A stretch of 64,000 bases of DNA from Cohnella hashimotonis (GCF_030014955.1 NZ_JAGRPV010000001.1:7690001-7754000); one strand, 5' to 3'. Shown: positions 11,700 through 21,500, counted from the first letter of the stretch. Program-made: numbers and translations. Notes: a model not told the origin generated them from the letters alone.

Positions 11700-12860
11700 A
11701 TGCATAAGAGAAATAAAGTCCGGATGTTCGGGCTCGCCCTGCTGCTGGCAGCCGGAACCGCGGCGACGTCCGGCGGATCCGCGGCCCAAGCCGCAACCCC
11801 TAAGCCCATTAAACTCGTTGTCAACGGCAACGAGATCTCGGCCGGAACGGCGGCGCCTTATCTCGACGCCAGCGGCAGCGTCTTCGTTCCGCTTCGTATG
11901 GTCTCGCAGCTGCTCAAGTCTTATGTGGACTGGGACGGCGCCAAGAAGCTCGTGTCCGTTTACGCGCCCAACCGTACGGTAAAGCTGACGCTCGGCAGCA
12001 AGACTGCGCAGCTTAACGACAAATCCATCGCGCTGAACGCGCCGGCTCTCATGAAGAACAATACGGTATACGTGCCCGTCCGCTTCGTCGCGCAGTCGCT
12101 GGGCGCCACCGTGAAGTGGCAGAGCGCGCAGCGCGCGGTAACGATCGATGACGGCGATCCGTACGCCGTCGGATACGCGATTACGATGACGCCGTCGATG
12201 TTCTGGCTCGACAGGAAGACCGGCGACCTATATCAGTCCGATCCGTCCAACAGCCCGGCCGTGAAGACCGGCAGGCTCGATTTTGAACAGCAAGAGTATT
12301 TGAGCCTGTCCGTCGACAAGCTCGGTACCGGCGGATTCGTCGTCACGGTGTCCGATAATTATGGCGAACCGCATATCAACGTCAACTACACGACAGCCTA
12401 CGTCAAAAACAAGAAGCTAGCCGACCAAGCCTCGGTCCATTACTGGCAGCGCATGACGCCGAACGTGACCAGCAAGGGCAACCAGCCGGTGCTGACCGAC
12501 GGCAAAACGTTGCGGATTCTTAAAGCGGACGGGAGCACGGACAAGACCTACGACCTGACGAAGCTCGGCGGGCTGGACGAAGTTTACGGCGTGGAGGGCA
12601 TCGGCGCAAACTACCTGCTCATCCGGCCGAACACGACAGGCTTGCTCACGCTGGTCGACCCGGAGACGGGCAAAAAGAAAGAGCTGTACGAGCTGCTCGA
12701 CCCGGCGGATCAGGAATATGCCAAGCTGAACGACGTCCCCTACCACGGCGACACGTTCACGGTAGAAGGCGAGCATGACGGCGTTATCGATCTCGACTAC
12801 ACCAGCGTCAAGAACGGCCAACATCAGAAGCTTTCGGTTAAAATCACAGACTGGCTGTAA
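11700..12860 (+). CDS. Exported stalk-domain (copper amine oxidase N-terminal-like) protein
   Basis: A 386-residue predicted secreted protein. A signal peptide is clear (KRNKVR, a hydrophobic stretch, then SAAQAA at about residue 30). Residues about 35-145 form the double beta motif typical of the copper-amine-oxidase N-terminal/stalk family common in Paenibacillus, with VFVPLRMVSQLL and VYVPVRFVAQSLGATVKW. The rest (about residues 150-386) looks like a beta-rich, propeller-like domain but has no recognised catalytic motif. The ATG at 11700 has AAGGAG 11 nt upstream. It stands alone on the plus strand, divergent from pabB, and ends at a terminator. Function unknown. Confidence 0.85.
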   Translation: MHKRNKVRMFGLALLLAAGTAATSGGSAAQAATPKPIKLVVNGNEISAGTAAPYLDASGSVFVPLRMVSQLLKSYVDWDGAKKLVSVYAPNRTVKLTLGSKTAQLNDKSIALNAPALMKNNTVYVPVRFVAQSLGATVKWQSAQRAVTIDDGDPYAVGYAITMTPSMFWLDRKTGDLYQSDPSNSPAVKTGRLDFEQQEYLSLSVDKLGTGGFVVTVSDNYGEPHINVNYTTAYVKNKKLADQASVHYWQRMTPNVTSKGNQPVLTDGKTLRILKADGSTDKTYDLTKLGGLDEVYGVEGIGANYLLIRPNTTGLLTLVDPETGKKKELYELLDPADQEYAKLNDVPYHGDTFTVEGEHDGVIDLDYTSVKNGQHQKLSVKITDWL

Positions 12861-12891
12861 AAAACGTAAGTAGGTTGCCTGCTACGCCAAA

Positions 12892-12915
12892 ATGCCCCGC
12901 CCCGGCGGGGTTTGT
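12892..12915 (+). terminator. Intrinsic terminator after the stalk-domain gene
   Basis: The arms CCCCGCC and GGCGGGG (12895-12910) have a 2-nt loop and are followed by TTTGTT. Confidence 0.8.
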
Positions 12916-12974
12916 TACTTTGCGGACGATAACGGGTATGTGTCGGCAGACGGATACGAAGGAGCGCAGTCACC

Positions 12975-14423
12975 ATGAGCAAACGGGAAGACGGCTTGGA
13001 AAAAAGACCCGTCGTGGCCTTGACCGGCGCGAGCGGCTATATCGGCCGCAACCTGCTCGAACGCTTGACGTCGTTCGCCGATGTCATCGCGTTATCCAGA
13101 GGCGGCGGGGAAGAGCGGGAAGCCGAGCCACATACGAGCTGGCGCTCGTGCGACCTGTTTTCCCTGATCGACGCGGAACGGGGATTGGCGGGAGCGGACT
13201 ATGCGATTTACCTGGTCCACTCCATGCTCCCGTCGGCCAAGCTGACGCAAGCCCGATTCGAGGATATGGACGTGCTGCTCGCGGACCACTTTGCCAGAGC
13301 CGCCAGCAAAAATGGCGTGCGCCAGATCGTTTACCTGAGCGGCATTATCCCGGCGAACGTCCCTCCCGAAGCGTTGTCCCGCCATTTGCGGAGTCGGCTG
13401 GAGGTAGAAAAGGTGCTCGCTTCGTACGGCGTGCCGGTGACGACGCTGCGGGCCGGCCTGATCGTCGGGCCCGAAGGTTCTTCTTTTCCGATTCTGCTGA
13501 AGCTGGTTCGCCGCCTGCCCGTCATGATCCTCCCCAAGTGGACGCGCACGCATACGCACGCGATCGCCCTCCCCGAGGTGCTGGACGCCTTAACGGCGAC
13601 GATCGGACGGACCGGCCTGTACCGGCGCGCGATCGACATCGGCGGACCCGACGTCATGACCTACAAGGAGATGCTCGGCCAAACGGCGGAAACACTGGGG
13701 AAGAAACGTTTATTCATTCCCTTTCCCGCCTTTTCCGTTTACTTGTCCCGCCTATGGCTTGCGCTCATTACCGGAACGCCCAAAGAGATGGCTTACCCTT
13801 TGATCGAGAGTCTGGTTCATACTATGGTTGCAAGAGACGAAGGGCGGGCGAGCGGGATTGGAGAAGGCGTTATCACGTTTCGCGAGGCGGCGAATGACGC
13901 AATACGGGAAGAGGAGCAAAGAAAGCTTGACCGCGAACGCGCCGCTGGAGGGAAGGAGCGGAAGCCGGGAAAGGCGGCAAGCGCCGCCAAGTCGGACGTC
14001 CGTTCCGTGCAGCGCGTCAGACTGCCCGAGGGGATGGATGCCGACGCTGCTTCGAAGTCGTACCTTAGCTGGCTGAATCGGGCGGCCGGACCGCTGATCC
14101 GGGTGGTGCACGATAAGAAGGATATTTATCGGATTCACATCGCCGGCCGCAAAGCGCCTCTGCTTGAGCTTACGTACTCCGAAGAGCGCAGTTCGCCGAC
14201 CCGGGCGTTGTATTATATTACAGGCGGTTCCTTTTCAAGCCGAAAAGAGACGCACCGCGGACGACTGGAGTTTCTGCAGGTGCCGGACTCCGACGAATGC
14301 ATCATCGCCATCCACGATTACTTGCCGGCGCTGCCATGGTTCCTCTACAAGTACACGCAGGCCAAGATTCATTTGTGGGTCATGTATGCGTTCAGGCGTT
14401 ATTTGAGGAAACGAATTCGGTAG
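12975..14423 (+). CDS. NAD(P)-binding atypical SDR-like protein with C-terminal extension
   Basis: A 482-residue protein. Residues about 12-250 form a Rossmann domain of the extended/atypical SDR type: VVALTGASGYIGRNLLERL is the dinucleotide-binding loop, and YLVHSMLPS and IVYLSGIIP follow the usual strands. A basic, low-complexity linker (about residues 305-355) leads to a C-terminal domain of about 130 residues (YLSWLNRAAGPLIRVV to the end) of unknown role, rich in aromatic residues and ending in a basic patch. Such proteins are often annotated as NAD-dependent epimerase/NmrA-like; substrate cannot be predicted. Plus strand, own gene. Confidence 0.78.
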   Translation: MSKREDGLEKRPVVALTGASGYIGRNLLERLTSFADVIALSRGGGEEREAEPHTSWRSCDLFSLIDAERGLAGADYAIYLVHSMLPSAKLTQARFEDMDVLLADHFARAASKNGVRQIVYLSGIIPANVPPEALSRHLRSRLEVEKVLASYGVPVTTLRAGLIVGPEGSSFPILLKLVRRLPVMILPKWTRTHTHAIALPEVLDALTATIGRTGLYRRAIDIGGPDVMTYKEMLGQTAETLGKKRLFIPFPAFSVYLSRLWLALITGTPKEMAYPLIESLVHTMVARDEGRASGIGEGVITFREAANDAIREEEQRKLDRERAAGGKERKPGKAASAAKSDVRSVQRVRLPEGMDADAASKSYLSWLNRAAGPLIRVVHDKKDIYRIHIAGRKAPLLELTYSEERSSPTRALYYITGGSFSSRKETHRGRLEFLQVPDSDECIIAIHDYLPALPWFLYKYTQAKIHLWVMYAFRRYLRKRIR

Positions 14424-14517
14424 GCGCTCGCCCGACCGCATAGCCGCCCTCGTTCGCGCCTATACTACGGTGGATCAACGCCGGTGTAGACGTTGCCGGC
14501 CAAAGGGGGACGACGCG

Positions 14518-14898
14518 ATGGCAGAACGGGCGGTGCTCGCCTACTTCAACACCCCGGACCAAGCCAGACAGGCGCTGGAGGGGCTGAAGTCCTTGCGCCT
14601 GATCGAGCATGCAATCGACCGGTTTGACGGGTATCCGGGCGCCGGCATGGAGCATCTCGATCAGCTGGGCAACACGATCGCCGGGACGTTCCGCGGACTC
14701 GGATTCATCACGCTTGGCGGAGACTTTGACAATCCCGATGCCGCCGTGCTGGCCGCAGCCAGCGTCAGCGCCAGCGGGATGAGCTCGGGCGGGCCCGACA
14801 ACCGGGTTACGGGACGCGATATTCTGCTGACGGCCATCGTCGAAGAAGAGGACTACGACCGGGCGGTCGCCATTTGCCAGGAAGCGGGCGCTCTATAA
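14518..14898 (+). CDS. Small hypothetical protein, stress-protein-like
   Basis: A 126-residue soluble protein. The ATG at 14518 has AAGGGGG 8 nt upstream, so the longer frame from 14470 is not used. The layout (AVLAYFNTPDQARQALEGL at the start, a Gly/Ser-rich middle, ILLTAIVEEEDYDRAVAI near the end) suggests a ferredoxin-like alpha/beta fold with a repeat of the first unit at the end, reminiscent of small general-stress proteins. No catalytic motif is seen. It follows the SDR-like gene by 95 nt and ends at a good terminator. Confidence 0.7.
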   Translation: MAERAVLAYFNTPDQARQALEGLKSLRLIEHAIDRFDGYPGAGMEHLDQLGNTIAGTFRGLGFITLGGDFDNPDAAVLAAASVSASGMSSGGPDNRVTGRDILLTAIVEEEDYDRAVAICQEAGAL

Positions 14899-14902
14899 GC
14901 GG

Positions 14903-14935
14903 AAACGGGGGGCTACGAGCCCTCCGTTTTTACTT
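14903..14935 (+). terminator. Intrinsic terminator after the small hypothetical gene
   Basis: The arms AACGGGGGGC and GCCCTCCGTT (14904-14929) enclose a TACGA loop and are followed by TTTTT. Confidence 0.85.
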
Positions 14936-14944
14936 GAGCCAGCT

Positions 14945-15091
14945 AATAACGATGCCACGCATCGCTAACCATCGCACTCCCGCAGCATCGGGCAAATAAC
15001 GATGTCCGAGATCGCTATCCCGACGCATTCTCGCATCTCCAGCCAAATAACGATGTCGCACGTCGCTATGCCGCCAACATTCATATCCCGT
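14945..15091. repeat. Three tandem ~50-bp units with an internal palindrome
   Basis: AATAACGATG recurs at 14945, 14995 and 15046, a period of 50 and 51 bp. In each unit the start forms an imperfect palindrome (ATAACGAT, seven bases, ATCGCTAT or close variants), followed by about 27 variable bases. The array fills the gap between two convergent terminators (14903-14935 and 15115-15148). Confidence 0.8.
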
Positions 15092-15114
15092 TCCTGCCGC
15101 CGACCGGAAAACGC

Positions 15115-15148
15115 CAAAATCCGGCCGCCCCAAAAAGGACGGCCGGAT
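15115..15148 (-). terminator. Intrinsic terminator of cysK
   Basis: On the minus strand ATCCGGCCG (15140-15148) pairs with CGGCCGGAT (15119-15127) across a 12-nt loop and is followed by TTTGG. It lies 15 nt after the cysK stop. Confidence 0.82.
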
Positions 15149-15163
15149 CGTCGGCCAACTCTA

Positions 15164-16102
15164 TTAGTTGTCGAAGTTGAACAACGGCGTGCTCAGGTAG
15201 CGTTCGCCGTTGGACGGAACGACTGCGACGACGCGCTTGCCGGCACCGAGTTCCTTCGCGACTTGCAGCGCTGCGAAAATCGCCGCGCCGGAGGAAATGC
15301 CGCACAGGATGCCTTCCTTCTTGGCAGCGGTGCGTGCCCATTCGAAGGCGTCTTCGTTCTCGACGGCGATGATCTGGTCGTAGATCTCGCGGTCCAGAAT
15401 CTCAGGCACGAAGTTGGCGCCGATGCCCTGGATCTTGTGCGGACCCGCCTTGCCGCTCGACAGCAGCGGAGATGCCGCCGGTTCGACAGCGACGATCTTG
15501 ACGCCCGGGAAGTTGTCCTTCAGCACCTTGCCGGCGCCGGAGATCGTGCCGCCCGTGCCGATGCCCGCCACGAACGCGTCCAGCTTGCCGTCGAGCGAGT
15601 TGATCGCTTCGACAATCTCGGGACCCGTCGTCTCGAGGTGAATCTTGAGGTTCGCTTTGTTCTTGAACTGATCGGCGAGGAAATAGTCCGGGTTCTCCTT
15701 AAGGAGCTCTTCGGCCTTCTTGACGGCGCCGTTCATGCCTTCGGAACCCGGGGTCAGCACCAGCTCGGCGCCATAGGCGCGAAGCAGATTGCGACGCTCA
15801 AGGCTCATCGTCTCAGGCATGACGATAACCGCGCGGTAGCCCTTCGCAGCAGCGACGAGCGCGAGACCGATACCAGTGTTGCCGCTGGTCGCTTCGACGA
15901 TCGTGCCGCCCGGCTTCAGCTTGCCTTCTTTTTCGGCTTCCTCAACGATGCTGATGGCGATCCGATCCTTGACGCTAGCGCCCGGATTCTGATATTCGAC
16001 CTTGACGTAAACCTCCGCGCTGCCTTCAGGTACGATGCGGTTCAGACGGACAAGCGGCGTATCCCCGATCAGGTCCGTGATATTCTGCACGATTTTTGCC
16101 AT
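15164..16102 (-). CDS. cysK: Cysteine synthase (O-acetylserine sulfhydrylase) A
   Basis: A 312-residue PLP enzyme forming L-cysteine from O-acetylserine and sulfide. The PLP lysine is in [11 protein letters not shown] (about residue 43), the phosphate-binding loop is TSGNTGIG, with [14 protein letters not shown] and [11 protein letters not shown] further on. Length and motif order are standard. It has its own consensus promoter and terminator, so it is probably a single-gene transcript. Position next to the prsA-like gene, hslO and coaX matches the B. subtilis order. Confidence 0.98.
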   Translation of the reverse strand: MAKIVQNITDLIGDTPLVRLNRIVPEGSAEVYVKVEYQNPGASVKDRIAISIVEEAEKEGKLKPGGTIVEATSGNTGIGLALVAAAKGYRAVIVMPETMSLERRNLLRAYGAELVLTPGSEGMNGAVKKAEELLKENPDYFLADQFKNKANLKIHLETTGPEIVEAINSLDGKLDAFVAGIGTGGTISGAGKVLKDNFPGVKIVAVEPAASPLLSSGKAGPHKIQGIGANFVPEILDREIYDQIIAVENEDAFEWARTAAKKEGILCGISSGAAIFAALQVAKELGAGKRVVAVVPSNGERYLSTPLFNFDN

Positions 16103-16188
16103 GGCGAATGATTCCTCCTCGAATAATGGCGGACGGCGTCGTCCATTTTTCTATTTCCGACAATTTCAGTAGGTTTTTATCTTTTCTC

Positions 16189-16217
16189 ATCTTATCAACG
16201 TTGCACAAGATTGTCAA
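16189..16217 (-). promoter_or_regulatory. Sigma-A promoter of cysK
   Basis: On the minus strand TTGACA (16212-16217) and TAAGAT (16189-16194) are 17 bp apart. The start site would lie about 80 nt upstream of the cysK ATG. In Bacilli cysK is repressed by CymR, but no operator was identified with confidence. Confidence 0.85.
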
Positions 16218-16238
16218 TAGAAGGATAATGCCCTTCAG

Positions 16239-17207
16239 TTAATATTGGAGCGCCCCGTCAAGCACTTTGGCGTCATACTTGTCCAGCAGCGTCTGCTCGA
16301 CCTCGGACAGCGGCGGCGACACCGACAGCGCGTATTCGCGCTTCGCCGCTTCCCGATTCGCCTGCCCATCCTGCTCGCCCGAGCCTCGCCGGCCCTCGAC
16401 GAGCACGACCTCGTAGCCTGCGTCCGTGCGAATCGGCCCTGCCGCTTCCCCGATCTCGAGCTTCGCAGCCGCGGCCAACAGCTCGGGCGCCACAAACGGA
16501 TCGTCGGTCTCGACCCAACCGAGACTGCCTCCGTCGGCAGCGGTATCCGCATCCTGCGAGTTCGCGGCCGCCAGCTCCGCGAAGTCCTCTCCTTGCGCGA
16601 GCAAGTCGACCAGATGCGCTGCGTCCTTCTGCCGCTCCACGACGATGTGGGAGAGCTTCAGCTCCTCCTTCGGCGCGAATTCCTCCGGATGGTCGCTCAT
16701 GTACTGATCCACTTCCGCATCCGTCACCTCGACGCCGCGAATCGCGAGTGCTTCAAGTTGCAATTTATAAAGAAGATCCTCGCGCACGTCGTCGGGCGTC
16801 ATGCCAAGCTGCTGCCGCCGGGCATCATAGAAGTCTTCCAGGCTCTGGTAGCCCTCGCTTGCCTTGCGAAGTTCCCGGTCCAGCGATGCCTCCGTGATCG
16901 AGATGCCCGCGGACTGCGCCTCCTTCTGGACGGCCAGGCGGAGCATCATCATCCGCAATGTCTGCTCCCCATACGAACCTAATAACGCGTTGAGCAGCTG
17001 CTGGCGGGTGATGCGCGTTTCTCCTACGATTGCCACGGTGTCGCCCGCTCCTCCCGGAGCGCCCGACATCGAACCGGATGGGATCGGCTCGGTGCCGGAC
17101 GGCTCCGCCGTAAGCGCCGGCTTGGCCGTACATCCGGCCTCGGCAGCAAGCGCCCACGTCAGGGCAAGCAGAACGATCGGCTTCCCCAGCCGCTTCGTCT
17201 GCCACAT
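16239..17207 (-). CDS. PrsA-like peptidyl-prolyl isomerase lipoprotein (YacD-type)
   Basis: A 322-residue predicted lipoprotein. The N-terminus has a short signal sequence ending AAEAGC, a lipobox with the cysteine near residue 25. A SurA/PrsA N-terminal helical part follows (ITRQQLLNALLGSYGEQ onward), and then a parvulin domain (about residues 180-285: LKLSHIVVERQKDA, GGSLGWVE, GPIRTDAGYEVVLV). It would sit on the outer face of the membrane and help fold exported proteins. It lies 24 nt behind hslO and corresponds in position to B. subtilis yacD. Confidence 0.88.
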   Translation of the reverse strand: MWQTKRLGKPIVLLALTWALAAEAGCTAKPALTAEPSGTEPIPSGSMSGAPGGAGDTVAIVGETRITRQQLLNALLGSYGEQTLRMMMLRLAVQKEAQSAGISITEASLDRELRKASEGYQSLEDFYDARRQQLGMTPDDVREDLLYKLQLEALAIRGVEVTDAEVDQYMSDHPEEFAPKEELKLSHIVVERQKDAAHLVDLLAQGEDFAELAAANSQDADTAADGGSLGWVETDDPFVAPELLAAAAKLEIGEAAGPIRTDAGYEVVLVEGRRGSGEQDGQANREAAKREYALSVSPPLSEVEQTLLDKYDAKVLDGALQY

Positions 17208-17231
17208 GGCCGTATCCCTCCCTTTGCTATA

Positions 17232-18110
17232 TTAAGAAGTCGCGCGTTCCAGAATCCCGCGGAGCTGCTCGCCGTCGAACGAATAGGATTCATTGCAAAA
17301 ATGACACTCGACCTGCGCCTGGCCGTCCTCGTCGATCAGCTTGCGCAAGTCGGTCTCGCCCATGCTGATGAGCGTGCGCTCAACGCGCTCGCGCGAACAG
17401 TTGCAAACGAACTTGGGCTCGATCGTATCGTGAATCGTCAGATCGTCGCCGACGAGGAACTTCAAGATTCCCTCGGCGGTCTCGCCTTGATCGAGCAGCG
17501 CGGTGACATGTGGCATCGCCGAGACGGCCTGCTCGAGGCGCGACAACTGCTCGTCGGTAATATTAGGAAGCACCTGAATGACGAAGCCGCCCGCATGGAG
17601 CACGGTGTTGTCGGTATCGACGAGAACGCCCAGCCCGACGGCGGACGGCGTCTGCTCCGATGCCGCGAAGTAATACGTGAAGTCCTCGGCCAGCTCGCCC
17701 GAGATGAGCGGCACGCTGCCGCGGTACGGCTCCTTCAGGCCAAGATCCTTGGTCACGTTAAGAAAACCCGTCTTGCCTACCGCGCCCGATACGTCCAGTT
17801 TGCCCAGACTGTTGCTGGGCAGATGCGTATGCGGATAGTCGACATAGCCTTTAACTTCGCCGACGGCGTTGGCGTCGGCCACGATCTGACCGATCGGTCC
17901 GTCGCCCTTCACTTGTACGGTGAGCTTCTCGTCTCCCTTGAGCATGAAGCCCATCATAGCCGCCGCAGTCGCGGTCCTTCCGAGCGCGGCCGAAGCCGTC
18001 GGAAATGTATCGTGCCTGCGTTGGAGCTCGCGCACGAGCTCGGTCGTTTTCGCGCCAAAGACACGAACGGCGCCGCCCCATGCGGTGCCTCTGATCAGTT
18101 CGTCCGTCAC
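17232..18110 (-). CDS. hslO: Redox-regulated chaperone Hsp33
   Basis: A 292-residue cytoplasmic holdase activated by oxidation. The zinc-binding cysteines are near the C-terminus as FVCNCSRERVE and VECHFCNESY, the CxC...CxxC pattern that forms disulfides on activation. The N-terminal part (IRGTAWGGAVRVFGAKTTELV, PIGQIVADANAVGEVKGYV) is typical. GTG at 18110 is chosen because AAGGAG lies about 9 nt upstream; the frame is open far upstream through coaX, which is an antiframe artefact. It follows coaX by 80 nt. Confidence 0.95.
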   Translation of the reverse strand: MTDELIRGTAWGGAVRVFGAKTTELVRELQRRHDTFPTASAALGRTATAAAMMGFMLKGDEKLTVQVKGDGPIGQIVADANAVGEVKGYVDYPHTHLPSNSLGKLDVSGAVGKTGFLNVTKDLGLKEPYRGSVPLISGELAEDFTYYFAASEQTPSAVGLGVLVDTDNTVLHAGGFVIQVLPNITDEQLSRLEQAVSAMPHVTALLDQGETAEGILKFLVGDDLTIHDTIEPKFVCNCSRERVERTLISMGETDLRKLIDEDGQAQVECHFCNESYSFDGEQLRGILERATS

Positions 18111-18190
18111 TTCATCCGCTCCTTTGCCTAAGTTGTTCGATGCCGGCTCGTCCGTCCGCCGGAGCGGGCGGAACCGGCCGGCCGGGATTT

Positions 18191-18955
18191 CTATAGATTG
18201 CGTTCGTAAATGATTCTTAATCCTTCCAGCGTCAGCATTGAATCGACCGATTCGATCGTCTCCGACTCGCTGGCGATCAGCTCCGCGAGACCGCCCGTCG
18301 CAATGACGCGCGGCGTGCAGCGCTGCTCGGCGCAGATCCGCTTCACGATGCCGTCCACCTGGCCGGCGTAGCCGTAGATCGCGCCGGACTGGATGGCCGC
18401 GACCGTGTTGCGGCCGACGACCGCCTTCGGCTTGGCCAGCTCGACGCGCGGCAGTCTGGCTGCACGCTGGTACAGCGCCTCGGCCGAGATGCCGATGCCC
18501 GGCACGATGACTCCGCCGAGATAAGCGCCCGACGGGTCGATATAATCGAAGGTCGTCGCCGTGCCGAAATCTACGACGACCAGCGGCGCTCCATAGTGCT
18601 CGATGCCCGCGACCGCGTTGACGATCCGGTCGGCGCCGACCTCCTTCGGATTTTCGTACCGGATGTTGAGGCCCGTCTTGATGCCCGGTCCGACGACCAG
18701 CGCCTCGCGGCCCACATACTTGGGGAACAGCCGCTCGAGCGTAGGCATGAGCGGCGGTACGACGCACGAGACGATCACGCCGTCGATCTCGGCCGCCAGG
18801 ATGCCCGCGATGCTGAACAGGTTGGTCAGCATGATCCCGTACTCGTCGACCGTCGCCGAGCGGTTCGTGCTGAGCCGCCAATGATGGAGAAGCTCCGAGC
18901 CCTCGTACAGGCCGAGCACGATGTTGGTGTTCCCGACGTCGACGACCAGAATCAA
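18191..18955 (-). CDS. coaX: Type III pantothenate kinase
   Basis: A 254-residue ASKHA-fold kinase performing the first step of coenzyme A synthesis, pantothenate to 4'-phosphopantothenate, in the type III (acetyl-CoA-insensitive) form. Motifs are the N-terminal phosphate loop [43 protein letters not shown] and [10 protein letters not shown] near the end. Start is TTG at 18955 with GGGGGA six nt upstream; the TTGA overlaps the nadC stop by 4 nt, coupling it to the NAD genes. Confidence 0.96.
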   Translation of the reverse strand: MILVVDVGNTNIVLGLYEGSELLHHWRLSTNRSATVDEYGIMLTNLFSIAGILAAEIDGVIVSCVVPPLMPTLERLFPKYVGREALVVGPGIKTGLNIRYENPKEVGADRIVNAVAGIEHYGAPLVVVDFGTATTFDYIDPSGAYLGGVIVPGIGISAEALYQRAARLPRVELAKPKAVVGRNTVAAIQSGAIYGYAGQVDGIVKRICAEQRCTPRVIATGGLAELIASESETIESVDSMLTLEGLRIIYERNL

Positions 18956-19851
18956 GAGACTTCCCCCTTCTTGACTTCGTTCAGATCCAGGCTGATGTCC
19001 AGCGCGTTGAACGAGTGCGTCAGCGCGCCTACGCTGATCACGTCAACGCCGGACGCAGCCACTTCGCGCACCCGCTCCGGACGAATGCCGCCGGACGCTT
19101 CCAGTACGATATGGGGCGCGATGCCCCGCAGCTCGGCGGCGGCCGCCTTCATTTGCTCGGGCGACATATTGTCGAACATAACGACGTTCGCGCCTGCGCG
19201 CGCGGCTTCGACCGCCTGCTCCAGCGACTCGGCTTCGACCTCGATCATCATCGTGTGCGGGATGCGCGACTTCGCCGACGCGACGGCCGCAGAGATGCCG
19301 CCTGCCGCTTTAATATGATTATCCTTGATCATGACCGCATCGTACAAGCCGAAGCGGTGATTGTTTGCGCCGCCGATGCGCACGGCATATTTCTCCAGCG
19401 TGCGGTGGCCCGGCGTCGTCTTGCGCGTGTCGGCGATCCGCGCCGGATAGCCCTGGGCCGCGTCCACGTAGACGCGGGTCTTGGTGGCGATGCCGGACAG
19501 ACGCTGCAGCAGGTTCAGCGCGAGACGCTCGCCGGTCAGGATGCTGTGCGTAGCGCCCTCGACGACCGCGAGCACGGTGCCGCGCTCGACGCGGTCTCCG
19601 TCATGCGCCCGCGATTCGACCGCGAGCGAAGGGTCGATCACGCCGAAGACGAGGCGCATGAGCGGCATGCCCGCAAGCACGCCCGCTTCCTTGGCGTGAA
19701 TAATTCCCTTCGACCGGTGGCCCGCCGGCACCGTCGACATCGTGCTCACGTCCCCGCTGCCGATATCCTCGGCCAGCCAAGCCCTAAGCTGCGCCTTCAC
19801 GGCATCGACCGCGGGTCCCGCGATCTCCCAGTCCTTTTCCGATTCAAACAT
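18952..19851 (-). CDS. nadC: Nicotinate-nucleotide pyrophosphorylase (quinolinate phosphoribosyltransferase)
   Basis: A 299-residue enzyme converting quinolinate and PRPP to nicotinate mononucleotide. It shows [68 protein letters not shown], and [11 protein letters not shown] with [11 protein letters not shown] and SVGALTHS at the end. Length is typical. Its start overlaps the nadB stop by 8 nt and its stop overlaps coaX by 4 nt. Confidence 0.97.
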   Translation of the reverse strand: MFESEKDWEIAGPAVDAVKAQLRAWLAEDIGSGDVSTMSTVPAGHRSKGIIHAKEAGVLAGMPLMRLVFGVIDPSLAVESRAHDGDRVERGTVLAVVEGATHSILTGERLALNLLQRLSGIATKTRVYVDAAQGYPARIADTRKTTPGHRTLEKYAVRIGGANNHRFGLYDAVMIKDNHIKAAGGISAAVASAKSRIPHTMMIEVEAESLEQAVEAARAGANVVMFDNMSPEQMKAAAAELRGIAPHIVLEASGGIRPERVREVAASGVDVISVGALTHSFNALDISLDLNEVKKGEVS

Positions 19852-21457
19852 CGCCTATGAACTCCTCTCCGATGCCCCGTTCCCTGTGCATCAGCGTATG
19901 CTTGCGCCAGAACAGATCGTCCTTGTCCGGGAAGTCCTCCCGGTAATGCGCGCCGCGGCTCTCTTCGCGCATAAGGGCCGCCTCCATCATCAATGTCGCG
20001 CAGGTGAGCAGGTTCGCGTATTCGAACTCCTCGCGCGCCGACATCTCTGTCTGGTACAGCGGCGCCTGACGGCGCAGCTCTTCGAGCCCCTTGGCCAAGC
20101 CGTGGGCCTCCCGCCTGAGACCGGCGAAGCGCACCATCAGCTTCTGAAGCTTAAGGCGGCGCTCTGCCATCTTGCCCGCCGGCGTGCCGATCCGCTCAGA
20201 CGCATATCCGGTACGCGCTTCGACCGTAAGCGGCGGCAGCGAGCCGATCCGATCGACGATACGGCGGCCGAACACGATCGCTTCGGACAACGAGTTGCTC
20301 GCCAGCCGGTTCGCGCCGTGCACGCCCGTCGACGATACTTCGCCGCAGGCGAACAGCCTGGGGATGCTCGATTCGCCGTTCATATCCGTACGGACGCCGC
20401 CCATCATATAATGGGCAGCAGGCGCCACCGGAATCCAGTCCGTCGTCATGTCGAGGCCGTAATTCAGGCAAAACTCGTAAATATTCGGAAACCGGTGCTT
20501 GATCAGATCCGGCGTCTCGTGGGTAATATCGATGTAAACGTAAGTCGACTTGGTCAGTTCCATCTCGCTCACGATGGCCCGCGCCACGATATCGCGCGGT
20601 GCCAGCTCGAGCTGCGGATGGTACTTGTCCATGAAGCGCTCGCCCCGGATATTGCGGAGAACGGCGCCTTCGCCGCGTACCGCTTCCGAGATCAGGAAGC
20701 GCGGCGCGCCCGGATAGCACAGCGATGTCGGGTGAAATTGGTTGAACTCCATGTCGCGGATGACCGCGCCGGCGCGATAAGCCATCGCGATACCGTCGCC
20801 CGTCGCGACCTCGGGATTCGTTGTGTAGCGGTACAGCTGCCCGGTGCCTCCCGAACAGAGGACGGTCGCCGCGCCGCGCACGATCACGCGCGAGCCGTCC
20901 GGCTTCTGCACGAGCGCGCCGACGCACTCGCCCTCCTCGGTCAGCAGATCGAGCACGAAGTGGTCGTCCCACACTTCGATATTGGGCACGCTTTGCACCT
21001 TGTCCGCCAGCGCGCGCACGATCTCGTAGCCCGTAGCGTCGCCGTTGGCGTGCAGAATGCGGCGCTGGCTATGCGCGCCTTCCTTGGTCAGGGCGAGGTG
21101 TCCGTCCTCCTCGTCGAAGTGCGTGCCGTATTGGATCAGCGCCTGGACGCAATCCGGTCCCTCGTGCACGAGTACGTCTACCGCCTCGGGATCGCATAGC
21201 CCGGCGCCCGCGATCAACGTGTCCTGGCGGTGAAATTCCGGCGAATCGTCCTCCGAGATGACGGCCGCGATGCCGCCCTGGGCGTAGCGGGTGTTGCTGT
21301 CGAACAGCGACTTTTTCGTGATCATGAGGACGCGGCGGTCCTTGGCAGCCTGAAGAGCGGTGAAGAGGCCCGCGATCCCGGCTCCGATAATGATCATATC
21401 CGTCTGTACGGTCTCAAGCTCCGCCGGATCGAAATCGACGATATATCGTGGTATCAT
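19844..21457 (-). CDS. nadB: L-aspartate oxidase
   Basis: A 537-residue FAD enzyme oxidising L-aspartate to iminoaspartate, which NadA uses. The N-terminal Rossmann motif is IIGAGIAGLFTALQAAK; RYAQGGIAAVI, GGTGQLYRYTTNP, EFNQFHPTSL, HYMMGGVRTD and GEVSSTGVHGANRLASNSL are family hallmarks. A helical C-terminal domain follows. The ATG at 21457 (MIPRY) is chosen as the natural start of the FAD-binding domain; the frame is open 44 codons further upstream into the nadA-nadB gap and nadA. nadA ends 43 nt upstream. Confidence 0.96.
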   Translation of the reverse strand: MIPRYIVDFDPAELETVQTDMIIIGAGIAGLFTALQAAKDRRVLMITKKSLFDSNTRYAQGGIAAVISEDDSPEFHRQDTLIAGAGLCDPEAVDVLVHEGPDCVQALIQYGTHFDEEDGHLALTKEGAHSQRRILHANGDATGYEIVRALADKVQSVPNIEVWDDHFVLDLLTEEGECVGALVQKPDGSRVIVRGAATVLCSGGTGQLYRYTTNPEVATGDGIAMAYRAGAVIRDMEFNQFHPTSLCYPGAPRFLISEAVRGEGAVLRNIRGERFMDKYHPQLELAPRDIVARAIVSEMELTKSTYVYIDITHETPDLIKHRFPNIYEFCLNYGLDMTTDWIPVAPAAHYMMGGVRTDMNGESSIPRLFACGEVSSTGVHGANRLASNSLSEAIVFGRRIVDRIGSLPPLTVEARTGYASERIGTPAGKMAERRLKLQKLMVRFAGLRREAHGLAKGLEELRRQAPLYQTEMSAREEFEYANLLTCATLMMEAALMREESRGAHYREDFPDKDDLFWRKHTLMHRERGIGEEFIGDV

Positions 21458-21500
21458 GGCCCTCTGCGACTCCCTGCCTGAAGTTATTGGTCTCTCTCGA

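Noticed and set aside
14945..15091. CRISPR array
   Set aside because: Copies are only three, the palindromes differ from one another, spacers are similar in part, and there are no cas genes nearby.
18111..18881. A 549-residue protein that would fuse sequence upstream of coaX/hslO to Hsp33
   Set aside because: The extra N-terminal part is another frame of coaX. A GTG with a good ribosome-binding site at 18110 gives a normal-length Hsp33.
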